This document shows positions 6,960 through 14,050 of a DNA stretch of 14,050 nt, piece after piece (position 1 is the stretch's first letter; each line of letters opens with the position of its first letter). Position numbers and translations under genes: made by a program. The notes beneath the pieces were generated by a model. The model did no database searches, was not told the DNA's origin, and saw only the letters and a program-made list of their open reading frames with translations. The stretch comes from Planctomycetaceae bacterium (GTDB taxonomy: Bacteria > Planctomycetota > Planctomycetia > Pirellulales > Pirellulaceae): assembly GCA_005773145.1 (NCBI GenBank), contig SXHS01000211.1, positions 1 through 14,050 on the forward strand, in the 5' to 3' direction.

Positions 6960-8312
6960 TCATGGCTTCGTCTCCACGCGTTGGCCATTTGCGAGATTGG
7001 TTTCCGGGGCCAGCACGACGCGTTCGTCGGTCTCCAAGCCCGCGACGATCTCAGCTTCATCATCGTTGGACAGTCCGAGTTCGACGTCTTGCAGCACAGC
7101 TCGGCCGTCGCGAATGGCATACACTTGCCACTCTCCGGCTGGTGACCGGAACAGTGCGGATCGTGGAATCACCAAGGCTGCGGTCTTTTCGGCCGTGATG
7201 ATGCGGACTCGCACGCGGTAGTCGCTTCCCAGGTTGCGCTCCGTGCGGAGGGTGTCGAGATCTTCGGGGTTGAATTGAAGTACCACCTTCACCCGTTGTT
7301 GTTCCACGCCGAGCGAGCTGACTTTGGTGAATCCGGCTGGGTAGATGCGTGACACGCGGGCGTGTACGAGTTGCCGGCCGATGGCGGGGCCCGATATCTC
7401 TGCGACCTGGTCTTCTTTGACACGGACGACCTCCTGGCTCAGGATGTCGGATTCGATTTCCAGGTCCTCGTAACGCCCCAAACGGAGGAGTTCCGCTCCG
7501 GCCGCCAGTTGTCGTTCATTGCCCACCAATCGCGCCAAGACCACGCCATCGATGGGGCTGGTCATCACACCTCGTCCCAGATCCTTGTTCATCTGTTGGA
7601 GTTGAACCTCGGCCTCGACGAGCTGTTTTTCGAGGACCTTGCTACTGAGCCCCTTGCGGGCAATGTACTGACGCACGGCGGTGGGGAGCAATGCGGTGGC
7701 GGCACGCATGGACTCAACCGCCCGATGCACGAGCACGTCTTGCTGGTAATTGACAGTACTCTCCACGTCGGTCACCTCCGCCTTTTCCAGTTCGTCATCC
7801 GTACGAACGTTTTGCGCATTCAAGTCGCGAACACGGCCCAAGTTCTTGGCGGCGTAGTTCTTCTTGGCCTCACCCGATTTCACACGAGCGGCGGCGGCCT
7901 CGACGGTTCGATTCATGGAGTCGACGTAGTTGCGGGCCTGCTCCAGGCCCGTGTATTCGACGCTGGTGTCATCATTCTCTCGAATGGACGCCTTCAGGCG
8001 ATCCACGGCCGCTTGTGCCGCAGCCACATTGAGATCGAGGTCCAATTGAACGATGCGCGCCAGCACTTGGCCCTTGGTGACCCGCATGCCCTCCGTGAGC
8101 TCAATGGACTCCACACGTCCTTCGAACGGCATGCTGATCAAATAGGTTTCGGCCAATCGCGTCTTCCCTTCCTCCTCCACAAATTCGCGTATCGCACGCT
8201 TAGTGACGAGGTCGGACTCGACCAGCGTGGCGCCATTCCAACGGACGGCCAGCCAACCGATTGCGATCAGGCCGGCGGCGATCATCAGCAGGGATCGACT
8301 CAAGGATTTCAT
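6960..8312 (-). CDS. HlyD/MacA-type periplasmic adaptor of the ABC exporter
   Basis: The 450-residue protein is a membrane fusion protein. It has an N-terminal membrane anchor (about 7-25), the first half of a lipoyl/barrel-sandwich domain (about 55-90, GRVESIELTEGMRVTKGQVLARI), and a long charged, probably coiled-coil hairpin (about 95-245). The second lipoyl half follows (about 246-280, TSPIDGVVLARLVGNERQLAAG), then beta-barrel and membrane-proximal domains to residue 450. Such adaptors link an inner-membrane transporter to an outer-membrane channel. The start lies 6 bp after the permease stop codon, and its likely ribosome site GGGAG overlaps the end of the permease gene, so the two are probably translationally coupled. 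No outer-membrane TolC-like gene is in the window. The substrate is unknown. Confidence 0.88.
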   Translation of the reverse strand: MKSLSRSLLMIAAGLIAIGWLAVRWNGATLVESDLVTKRAIREFVEEEGKTRLAETYLISMPFEGRVESIELTEGMRVTKGQVLARIVQLDLDLNVAAAQAAVDRLKASIRENDDTSVEYTGLEQARNYVDSMNRTVEAAAARVKSGEAKKNYAAKNLGRVRDLNAQNVRTDDELEKAEVTDVESTVNYQQDVLVHRAVESMRAATALLPTAVRQYIARKGLSSKVLEKQLVEAEVQLQQMNKDLGRGVMTSPIDGVVLARLVGNERQLAAGAELLRLGRYEDLEIESDILSQEVVRVKEDQVAEISGPAIGRQLVHARVSRIYPAGFTKVSSLGVEQQRVKVVLQFNPEDLDTLRTERNLGSDYRVRVRIITAEKTAALVIPRSALFRSPAGEWQVYAIRDGRAVLQDVELGLSNDDEAEIVAGLETDERVVLAPETNLANGQRVETKP

Positions 8313-8318
8313 GGTATG

Positions 8319-10697
8319 TTACTCCCGCGTCTTCGACTGATCCAACCAATCAAGTTTGAGAATGCTTCGCTGAGTTGCCGCGTGTGCTAGGAGTGCGAAG
8401 GTCGCAGCCAAAACGATGGTGCGCAACCAGACATCAGGGGGCGCCAGCACTGGAAATCGGAACATTTCTGTGTCGTAGAGAACGGCCAGCAGCATCGAGA
8501 GGCTATATCCCAACGGCATGCCGAGTAGCGTGCCCAGGCACGTGATTACGAAGCTCTCTCGCAAGAATAGCCCTCCAATTACCCACGGAGAATAGCCCAG
8601 GACGCGCAATGTGGCGACTTCTCGCTGACGCTCGGCGAGTCCAATGAGCGACATGTTCAGTAGGCTACAGAAAAAGATGACTCCGGCGAAGATGGCCAGC
8701 AAGTAGACGAAAATGCGTTGAGTCTCCACGATCATTTGCATGTTCTGAATCACGTCCGCCCGCACATTCACGGCTTTCAAGGCCGGCAGTCGCTTGAGTT
8801 CTCGAAACAGTGCCTTTCGTTGAGTCGCGGCCGGGTGAACGGCCAATTGCACGCCGCTGGCGGCGAACTCCTCGCCGCGTACTTGGCTGAGGTACGCCAA
8901 ATTGGCGTAGACGGCTGTGCCAATGTAGCTGTCTGAGATCTCGATGATCGGCATGCGCAGCGGTTCACGCGACCCCTTGATGGGTTCGACGAGCACCGGT
9001 TGACCGACTTGCAAGTCGAGGAGCGTGGCCAGAGTTCGGCTCATGGCCAGGCCGACATCGGGAATGCGAATGGCGCGACCCTGTTGGTCGCGTGGCGTGG
9101 TCAGACGCGCATCGGACACGAGTCCGGTAATGACGCCCCGCTTGCGGCGCGAGCCATTTACAAAGGTGCAGCCCACGTCAAAGACCGGCTCGGCGGCATC
9201 GACCGCCGGGAGTCGACGTGCTTCGTGCAACGCAGCCACGGAGCGCTCGTCGTGGAAACTGAGATCCATGTCGCTGCGCATGATGTGTTCGAATTGAAAG
9301 GTGATCAGATATTCGAGTGCCCCACCGAGCATGAACCCGCAGACCAACAGGGCCGTTCCCATAGCGGCAGCAAACACGCCGACCGCCGTTCGCACGCGTT
9401 GGCGGACCAGGTTGCGTAACGCCAAACGCCAGCCAAACGAACAACGCCTCCAGAGTGCCGACAGTCGCTCGAGCCATATCACGCCACCAGGGGAAGGGGG
9501 GCGGGGGCGCATGGCCTCGGCCGGACGTAGACGCAGGGCCGCGCGGGCACCGTGCAGGCAGCCCACCAGGGCGCATGTGATGCTGATCAATACGCCCGAC
9601 ACATACGTCCCCGGATAGACTTGATTGTCGAGTCGCGGGAACTCGTAGAACATCCGATACAACTGCGTGACAAAGCCCGCCATTCCATAGCCGAGCCCCA
9701 GCCCGACCAAGCCCCCCATCAAGCCGATTGCCATACTGAATCGAGCGAAGTGCCAGAAGATCTGGCTGTCCTCGTAACCGATGGCCTTCAGGGATCCGAT
9801 GATCGTCCGTTGTTGATCGATCAGTCGAGTCATGAGAACGTTTAATACCAACGCGGCCACCGCCAGAAAAATCGCCGGCATGATGCGACTAAAGACACCC
9901 AAGCCGCGGATTTCGTCGCTGAGGAATCGATGCGAGGCCTGTTGATCCCTCGGCGTGGTCGTGGAGACGCCATAGGGCTCTAGCATTCCTTCGATGCGTC
10001 GCAGCGTTTCGTCGGGATGCACCTTGGCCTCAGGGGCCAGGAGTCCCACGATCTGATTCGCAGCGCCGGAGAAATTAAAGACCTCCTCGGCAAACGTCTT
10101 CTTCAGATAGAACACGCCGAAATGCTCAGGATCCGGGGAGATGGCCCCCGGCCCCACCAGGTAGACAAACTCGCAACTGATGGCAGTTCCTACTACGAAT
10201 AATTCCTGACGTCGGTTGTTCAGCAGCAAGTGGATCCAGTCCCCCGGCTGGATGCGATGATGTCGAGCAAACGCATCGTTGACGATCACCTCGTTGTCTC
10301 GCCGCCCGCTGAAATAGCCACCGCGCCGCAGAACGATGTCATTGATCACATGCTGTTGCCGATCGGGGAGCGAGAGGACAAGCCCATTGAGCGGGGCGGC
10401 CACTTGCTCCAGATCAACCGTGGCAAAAAACTGAATGCGGGGACGTATCTCCGTCACACCGGCGATCTGCGCGACGCGATCCAATTCAGCCAGCGGTACT
10501 TTCTTCAGGTCCACCCAGAAATCCGCCATGCGATTCTGTTGATAGTACTCACGCTGAGCGATTTCCAAATTGTGGTAGGCCGACCGCATGTAGATGAAGC
10601 ACATCACGCCCACCGCGATCAGGCTCACGATGGCGACCAGCAGACCGCCTGAGTGTCGCACCTCGCGCCACAACTTGCGATCGAGCACGTTTACCAC
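8319..10697 (-). CDS. ABC transporter permease with two FtsX domains
   Basis: The 792-residue inner-membrane protein has a first membrane segment at about 18-37 and a large extracytoplasmic domain (about 40-265). The first FtsX unit follows (about 270-395; membrane segments near 270-290, 320-345, 365-390). A second half starts with a segment near 435-465, then another extracytoplasmic domain and a second FtsX unit (about 663-780). The second unit carries the family motif REVATLRVLGYS (692-703). With both halves in one chain, it probably works as one complete membrane subunit. It starts with GTG at 10697; a strong GGAGGAG at 10703-10709, 5 bp upstream, fixes this start. It overlaps the ATPase gene by 7 bp. 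Transporters of this type move lipids, lipoproteins, peptides or glycolipids rather than small nutrients; which one applies here cannot be told. Confidence 0.9.
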   Translation of the reverse strand: MVNVLDRKLWREVRHSGGLLVAIVSLIAVGVMCFIYMRSAYHNLEIAQREYYQQNRMADFWVDLKKVPLAELDRVAQIAGVTEIRPRIQFFATVDLEQVAAPLNGLVLSLPDRQQHVINDIVLRRGGYFSGRRDNEVIVNDAFARHHRIQPGDWIHLLLNNRRQELFVVGTAISCEFVYLVGPGAISPDPEHFGVFYLKKTFAEEVFNFSGAANQIVGLLAPEAKVHPDETLRRIEGMLEPYGVSTTTPRDQQASHRFLSDEIRGLGVFSRIMPAIFLAVAALVLNVLMTRLIDQQRTIIGSLKAIGYEDSQIFWHFARFSMAIGLMGGLVGLGLGYGMAGFVTQLYRMFYEFPRLDNQVYPGTYVSGVLISITCALVGCLHGARAALRLRPAEAMRPRPPSPGGVIWLERLSALWRRCSFGWRLALRNLVRQRVRTAVGVFAAAMGTALLVCGFMLGGALEYLITFQFEHIMRSDMDLSFHDERSVAALHEARRLPAVDAAEPVFDVGCTFVNGSRRKRGVITGLVSDARLTTPRDQQGRAIRIPDVGLAMSRTLATLLDLQVGQPVLVEPIKGSREPLRMPIIEISDSYIGTAVYANLAYLSQVRGEEFAASGVQLAVHPAATQRKALFRELKRLPALKAVNVRADVIQNMQMIVETQRIFVYLLAIFAGVIFFCSLLNMSLIGLAERQREVATLRVLGYSPWVIGGLFLRESFVITCLGTLLGMPLGYSLSMLLAVLYDTEMFRFPVLAPPDVWLRTIVLAATFALLAHAATQRSILKLDWLDQSKTRE

Positions 10698-11443
10698 GTG
10701 ATCTCCTCCGGTTGTTGCGGCGACGCGTTGACGTCAATCCCTTGAATCTGCCCAGACCGCAGATGCACGACACGGTCGGCGATCTGTCCTATCGCCGAGT
10801 TGTGCGTGATCAGTATGATGGTTTTTCCCAGCCGCTCGCGAACGTCCACCAAGAGACGCAATACCATCTTGCCGGTTTCAAAATCGAGTGCTCCCGTCGG
10901 TTCGTCGCACAGGAGTAACTCAGGATTCTTGGCAATCGCGCGGGCAATCGCCACCCGTTGTTGCTCGCCTCCGGAAAGTTGCGAAGGGAAATGGTTCATG
11001 CGATCGGCCAGGCCTACCAAGTCCAATGTCTCGTCGACATCCAGCGGGTTTTGCGAGATCTCCGTGGATACCAGCACGTTCTCTCGGGCCGTCAGATTGG
11101 GAACCAGATTGTAGAACTGGAATACAAAACCGATCGAATCTCGGCGAAATCGCGTTAAGTCGCGTGGCGAGAAACGCATGAGGTCCCGATCGCGAAACCA
11201 GACCTGGCCGACACTCGCCAGATCCATGCCCCCCATGATGTTGAGGAGAGTCGTCTTTCCCGAGCCGCTAGGGCCGACCATCACCAGGAATTCTCGTTCG
11301 AGCACGGATAGCTCGATGTCGCGCAGCACCTCGACGGAGACCTCCCCCATCTGGAACGTCTTGCCGACCTGCGATAAACGCATTAGGGGGAGTCGCGATG
11401 TGTCCGGTGCGTTCGTGGAAGGGGATGATTCGTGGACGGTCAT
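10691..11443 (-). CDS. ABC transporter ATPase (MacB/LolD type)
   Basis: The 250-residue nucleotide-binding subunit has all expected motifs: Walker A GPSGSGKT (57-64), Q-loop Q109 in FVFQFYNLVPNL, signature LSGGEQQ (156-162), Walker B LLLCDEP (176-182) with catalytic E181, and H-loop H214. The length and the sequence after the Q-loop are typical of the LolD/MacB/FtsE group that partners FtsX-type permeases. It is the first gene of a three-gene operon and its stop codon overlaps the permease start (GTGGTAA). It powers export by the permease through conformational coupling. Upstream of the ATG there is no clear ribosome-binding site. A TTGACA at 11599-11604 on the minus strand with TAGAAT 20 bp downstream could be a weak promoter. 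Confidence 0.93.
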   Translation of the reverse strand: MTVHESSPSTNAPDTSRLPLMRLSQVGKTFQMGEVSVEVLRDIELSVLEREFLVMVGPSGSGKTTLLNIMGGMDLASVGQVWFRDRDLMRFSPRDLTRFRRDSIGFVFQFYNLVPNLTARENVLVSTEISQNPLDVDETLDLVGLADRMNHFPSQLSGGEQQRVAIARAIAKNPELLLCDEPTGALDFETGKMVLRLLVDVRERLGKTIILITHNSAIGQIADRVVHLRSGQIQGIDVNASPQQPEEITW

Positions 11444-11627
11444 TGGGATCCCATGTTGGCCGAGTGCGTCGGGTGCTCCCCGCTCAAGATCGTGGCCCCA
11501 TGGGCACGATTAGCCTACCTATCTTCTATTATGGTTGGAAACGCCACGCATGTGTCGGCCGATCGCCGACGGATTCTACTTGTCCTATTCGATTGAACTG
11601 TCAACGACGCACCGATATTGACTCTGA

Positions 11628-11723
11628 GGGGCAAAGCCCCGCTGTTTGCCTAGCCCAGTCCATCGGACTGGGTAAGAGAATATCCGGGAACCGATAGGGC
11701 CAACGGCCCGGCCCTTGGCCCGG
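11628..11723. repeat. Cluster of GC-rich hairpin elements
   Basis: Three perfect short palindromic stems follow each other. GGGGC/GCCCC has an AAA loop (11628-11640). CCCAGTCC/GGACTGGG has an ATC loop (11654-11672). GGGCC/GGCCC has an AAC loop (11697-11709). A second copy of GGCCCGG follows at 11717-11723, after the one at 11705-11711. The order and wording of these modules recall intergenic repeats I have seen in planctomycete genomes, from memory and unverified. None is followed by a T run, so they are not typical terminators. Confidence 0.65.
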
Positions 11724-12045
11724 AACAGATCGATACACCCGCGCGGATGCCGACTCCGAAAACGTGGGTAATGTCAAGGGCACGACTTGGGAACGAGCGG
11801 AAAAAATCCGTTACGGCGTTGCCCTTCGGGGGCCAGAGCCTGAGACCGAGGCAAAACCGCCACGGCCATTAAGTAACACAGCCGTCCGCAATCCCAGGTC
11901 GCGACGCAGTGTCTCATGCATGCATCGAACTGCGCAGGGTGCACGATGTCCCTTGCTAGCGGCCAGCGACGGCGTTGGGCGTCACAAGATGTATCGGCTG
12001 TGCGGCATCTAGGGACTGCTGGCGGTGGAATTCAAGTTGTTCAGC

Positions 12046-12073
12046 TTGACGGACATTTGAACAGGTCTACGAT
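12046..12073 (+). promoter_or_regulatory. Sigma70-like promoter for the secreted-protein gene
   Basis: TTGACG (12046-12051) and TACGAT (12068-12073) are 16 bp apart. A second, overlapping option is TTGAAC (12057-12062) with TCTAAT (12081-12086) at 18 bp. Either places the transcription start between about 12080 and 12095, roughly 35-50 nt before ATG 12131. This supports the downstream start codon over the ATG at 12098. Confidence 0.5.
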
Positions 12074-12130
12074 TCCTTTATCTAATCTGAGGAACGAATG
12101 CGACGGGACTTGAGAGACAGGAGGTTCGTC

Positions 12131-13159
12131 ATGAGCGCAACGGGGGGACGCATGCACTCGGGCATCGGATCGGGTCTGTTGTTGGCGTGGGCAACGGTAG
12201 CTTCTGCTGCCATCCATTTTGATGTCACGCCGATGGTCGCGGTGGGCGACGTGAGCACCGCTGAATTTCAAGGGGCTAATCCCGACGAAAAGCTGGTGGA
12301 AGCGAGATTCGCGATCACGACGTTCTTGCGACCGGGCGATGACAAGCAGCCGGTGGAAGTGATCTATTACTTCGAAAGTCCCGAACAAACGATGCAGGTC
12401 GTGGACTACTCACCCAAGACTTCGCTGGACACACCGATCGCGGGCAATGTGGGCGTGGAGACGCAGCAGGAGAAAAATACCAACTACGGCGTCACGGGGG
12501 GGCTGCAATACGGAAACGTGGGGAAGCTGGAAGGTACGGTCAATGGCGGTGTCAAAAATACCTCGAGTTTTCACTACGATCTCTTGCCGCCGATGCAACT
12601 GGTGTCGGCGTCCGGCACCATGTCACTGGGCAGTGGAGCGTACTTCAAGCTGCGCACCACGGCACGCACGTCGTTGGAGGGGGCACGTGAGTTCGTGCTC
12701 GTATTGCGGGTGCCCCGCAGCTGGCGCGGCGATGTGATGCGAATCATCTGCCAATCGACCTGTCAGAAGTCGGGTGGATTCCGATCCCTGGATGACGCGA
12801 AACAGTGTGGCGCCGGGAGCTTCTTGGTTCCCATGTATCTCGACGGAGATGAATTGGCCAAGTGGAGCGCACGGCAATTCTTACAAGCGCAGCGTCGCTT
12901 GCTGGAAGCTGCCAATGCTCAGGGACAAGAGATCGCGCGCCGGCGGCATTCGAGCGTATTTCACGAAATTGGCTCAAGCTTGTCGCTGGTTCCGCCCAGG
13001 ATTCCTGCCGAATGGCTGACCGAGGTCGTGCAGCGGCCCGCGCGCGGAACGGCCGGGGCCTACGAACGCTATTTGCCTCAGGACGTCCGCAACGCAGCGG
13101 CGAAGTACCAGGAGGCGAAGCGCCATCTCGATCTGCTGGCACGGGCCACGCAGCCCTAA
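12131..13159 (+). CDS. Secreted protein of unknown function
   Basis: The 342-residue protein begins at ATG 12131, chosen because AGGAGG lies 6 bp upstream; an ATG 11 codons earlier lacks such a site. Residues about 11-27 form a signal peptide (SGIGSGLLLAWATVASAA), with cleavage likely after A26 or A27, so it is exported. Residues 28-205 look rich in beta strands. Within them, about 103-150 is rich in glycine, threonine and asparagine with alternating polar and nonpolar residues. Residues 168-200 form a better-ordered stretch ending in LVLRVPRSWRGD. Cysteines occur at 207, 211 and 226. The C-terminal part (about 240-342) is charged and probably helical. I recognise no domain. It is transcribed divergently from the ABC operon, with nearly 700 bp between them, and convergently to motB. 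A functional link to either is not shown by the sequence. Confidence 0.85.
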   Translation: MSATGGRMHSGIGSGLLLAWATVASAAIHFDVTPMVAVGDVSTAEFQGANPDEKLVEARFAITTFLRPGDDKQPVEVIYYFESPEQTMQVVDYSPKTSLDTPIAGNVGVETQQEKNTNYGVTGGLQYGNVGKLEGTVNGGVKNTSSFHYDLLPPMQLVSASGTMSLGSGAYFKLRTTARTSLEGAREFVLVLRVPRSWRGDVMRIICQSTCQKSGGFRSLDDAKQCGAGSFLVPMYLDGDELAKWSARQFLQAQRRLLEAANAQGQEIARRRHSSVFHEIGSSLSLVPPRIPAEWLTEVVQRPARGTAGAYERYLPQDVRNAAAKYQEAKRHLDLLARATQP

Positions 13160-13206
13160 GCCCCTTGGCGTTCTCCGCGTCTTGGCGGTGGATCGTCCCG
13201 TCGAAC

Positions 13207-13223
13207 CGGGGCGATCGTCCCCG
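13207..13223. terminator. Possible shared hairpin between convergent genes
   Basis: CGGGG (13207-13211) pairs with CCCCG (13219-13223) around a 7-nt loop in the 84-bp gap between the converging stop codons of the secreted-protein gene and motB. The position suits a two-way terminator. There is no T run on either side and the stem is only 5 bp, so the call is weak. Confidence 0.25.
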
Positions 13224-13243
13224 TGTCCTGGCGCGTTGCCGGC

Positions 13244-14050
13244 CTAGTGATCGGCCTTGGTGACGGCGTTCGGCGCGTGATGTCCCTCAGCCGCGTGGTC
13301 CGCCGCGTGTGCGTCGTGCTTCTCCGGTGCCGCGTGTGCGTCGTGTTCCTTGTGAGGCTCCTGCGATTCGTGGGACGTGTCGCCCTCCTTGGTGGATTGG
13401 TGGAACTTGTCTTGGCGCTGAGCGTGCGTTCCTTGCAGCTCCGTGGCCAACTCGTTCAACAGATAGATCTCAACCCGGTCATTGCGAGTTTGCTTCTTGG
13501 CGTCATGATCCAGCGTCAAGGCTTCGTGGTTGCCGGCCTGACTGAGGCGAATACGATCGGCGGGAATCCCCGTTTCGATCAAAAACCGCATGACCGCCAC
13601 GGAGCGAACGTAGGCCAGTTCCCAGGTATCCTGGCACACGTGACCCGCAGGCAACGGACGTCCCGAGCAGTGGCCGCGGACCTCGATTTTGTGCGGCAGG
13701 CCCTTGAGTCGGGGGACCAAGTCATTGATGCGGACCTTACCGCCATCCGAAAGTTCCACCGAATCGTTCTCAAAGGGGACGACCGTTCCCACCGCCGTTC
13801 GCTCGCCAGCGTGCAGCACCAATAGCTTTGGCTTCTTTACTTCCAGGTCCTCCACGTTGTCACTGGGGGAGGCGAGGTGCGGGATCTCGCCAGCCTTTTG
13901 CCCCTTGCGCCCTCGGCCGGCACGTGGGTCATTGAAATGTTCCGACACGGCCTCCTTGACCTTGGCGTTCTGGCCCACCAACCACATCACCATGAAAAAG
14001 GCCATCATGGCGGTGACGAAATCGGCGTACGCCACTTTCCAGGCACCACC
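13244..14050 (-). CDS. motB: Flagellar motor stator protein MotB with a His-rich C-terminal tail; 5' end cut by the window edge
   Basis: The frame is open through the right edge, with 268 visible residues. The first, GGAWKVAYADFVTAMMAFF, is the conserved MotB start of the single membrane helix. The GTG at 14035 is therefore an internal valine, and about 20 N-terminal residues are missing. Asp 10 (codon 14023-14021) is the proton-binding aspartate, and the helix resembles proton-type rather than sodium-type stators. Residues about 90-200 are the OmpA-like peptidoglycan-binding domain (KIEVRGH ... NDRVEIYLL). MotB anchors MotA to the cell wall to form the stator. The last 52 residues (217-268) contain 11 histidines with two HDAHAA repeats, which ordinary MotB proteins lack. 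A motA partner would be expected beyond the right edge. Confidence 0.9.
   Translation of the reverse strand, partial: GGAWKVAYADFVTAMMAFFMVMWLVGQNAKVKEAVSEHFNDPRAGRGRKGQKAGEIPHLASPSDNVEDLEVKKPKLLVLHAGERTAVGTVVPFENDSVELSDGGKVRINDLVPRLKGLPHKIEVRGHCSGRPLPAGHVCQDTWELAYVRSVAVMRFLIETGIPADRIRLSQAGNHEALTLDHDAKKQTRNDRVEIYLLNELATELQGTHAQRQDKFHQSTKEGDTSHESQEPHKEHDAHAAPEKHDAHAADHAAEGHHAPNAVTKADH

Larger units (their letters stand above)
11444..12130. other. Gene-free stretch between divergent transcription units
   Basis: This stretch separates the minus-strand ABC operon from the plus-strand secreted-protein gene. It holds a possible -35 box for the operon (TTGACA, 11599-11604 minus strand), a hairpin cluster (11628-11723) and a plus-strand promoter (12046-12073). 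Between about 11725 and 12040 I see no convincing gene, RNA or repeat. A short plus-strand frame there (11764-12012) has no recognisable domain and no ribosome-binding site. Confidence 0.6.

Noticed and set aside
7362..8390. Plus-strand open frame of 342 codons
   Set aside because: It is antisense to the HlyD-type adaptor and the permease end, which have clear family features; this is a GC-rich shadow frame.
11764..12012. Small plus-strand gene in the intergenic gap
   Set aside because: There is no ribosome-binding site and no signal peptide or domain, and the composition looks like noncoding GC-rich sequence.
14035..14050. GTG 14035 as the motB start
   Set aside because: The codons before it read GGAWK, the conserved lead-in to the MotB membrane helix, so the gene continues beyond the window.

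Overview
The window reads as a chromosomal piece of a planctomycete, most likely Pirellulales-like. This is inferred from several things together: short hairpin repeats between genes of a kind I associate with that group, a Tat-exported mandelate-racemase-like protein, an MFS/acyltransferase/synthetase fusion, and a MotB with the planctomycete-style N-terminus. I could not run a search, so the taxonomy is an inference. There are no tRNA or rRNA genes, no CRISPR array, no transposase and no phage genes. Both window edges cut through genes.

Left part (1-5.1 kb, minus strand). A fused tRNA-modification enzyme (rhodanese-type tRNA U34 hydroxylase TrhO followed by an RluA-type pseudouridine synthase) runs off the left edge. 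Upstream of it is a three-copy 35-bp repeat. Next comes a large lysophospholipid-remodelling fusion (LplT-like MFS, PlsC acyltransferase, Aas-type AMP-binding domain). Its 3' end stops 17 bp from the repeat, at the point where the C-terminal synthetase subdomain should begin, and its ATP-binding P-loop is degenerate.

Middle (5.1-11.5 kb, minus strand). A Tat-exported enolase-superfamily protein sits alone between two inverted copies of a 19-bp AT-rich sequence. It is followed by a tight three-gene ABC export operon: ATPase, double-FtsX permease and HlyD-type adaptor. The ATPase and permease genes overlap by 7 bp, and the permease and adaptor genes are 6 bp apart. The ATPase powers the inner-membrane permease, and the adaptor bridges the periplasm. 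The substrate is not evident.

Right part (11.5-14.05 kb). A gene-poor stretch of nearly 700 bp holds a cluster of GC-rich hairpins and a sigma70-like promoter. The promoter drives a plus-strand gene for a secreted protein of unknown function. Convergent to it is a partial MotB flagellar stator gene whose product ends in a 52-residue tail with 11 histidines.

I found no new defence or mobile system. The points most worth a second look are the truncated and degenerate Aas-like fusion beside a repeat array, the TrhO-RluA fusion, the inverted repeats around the enolase-like gene, and the His-rich MotB tail.
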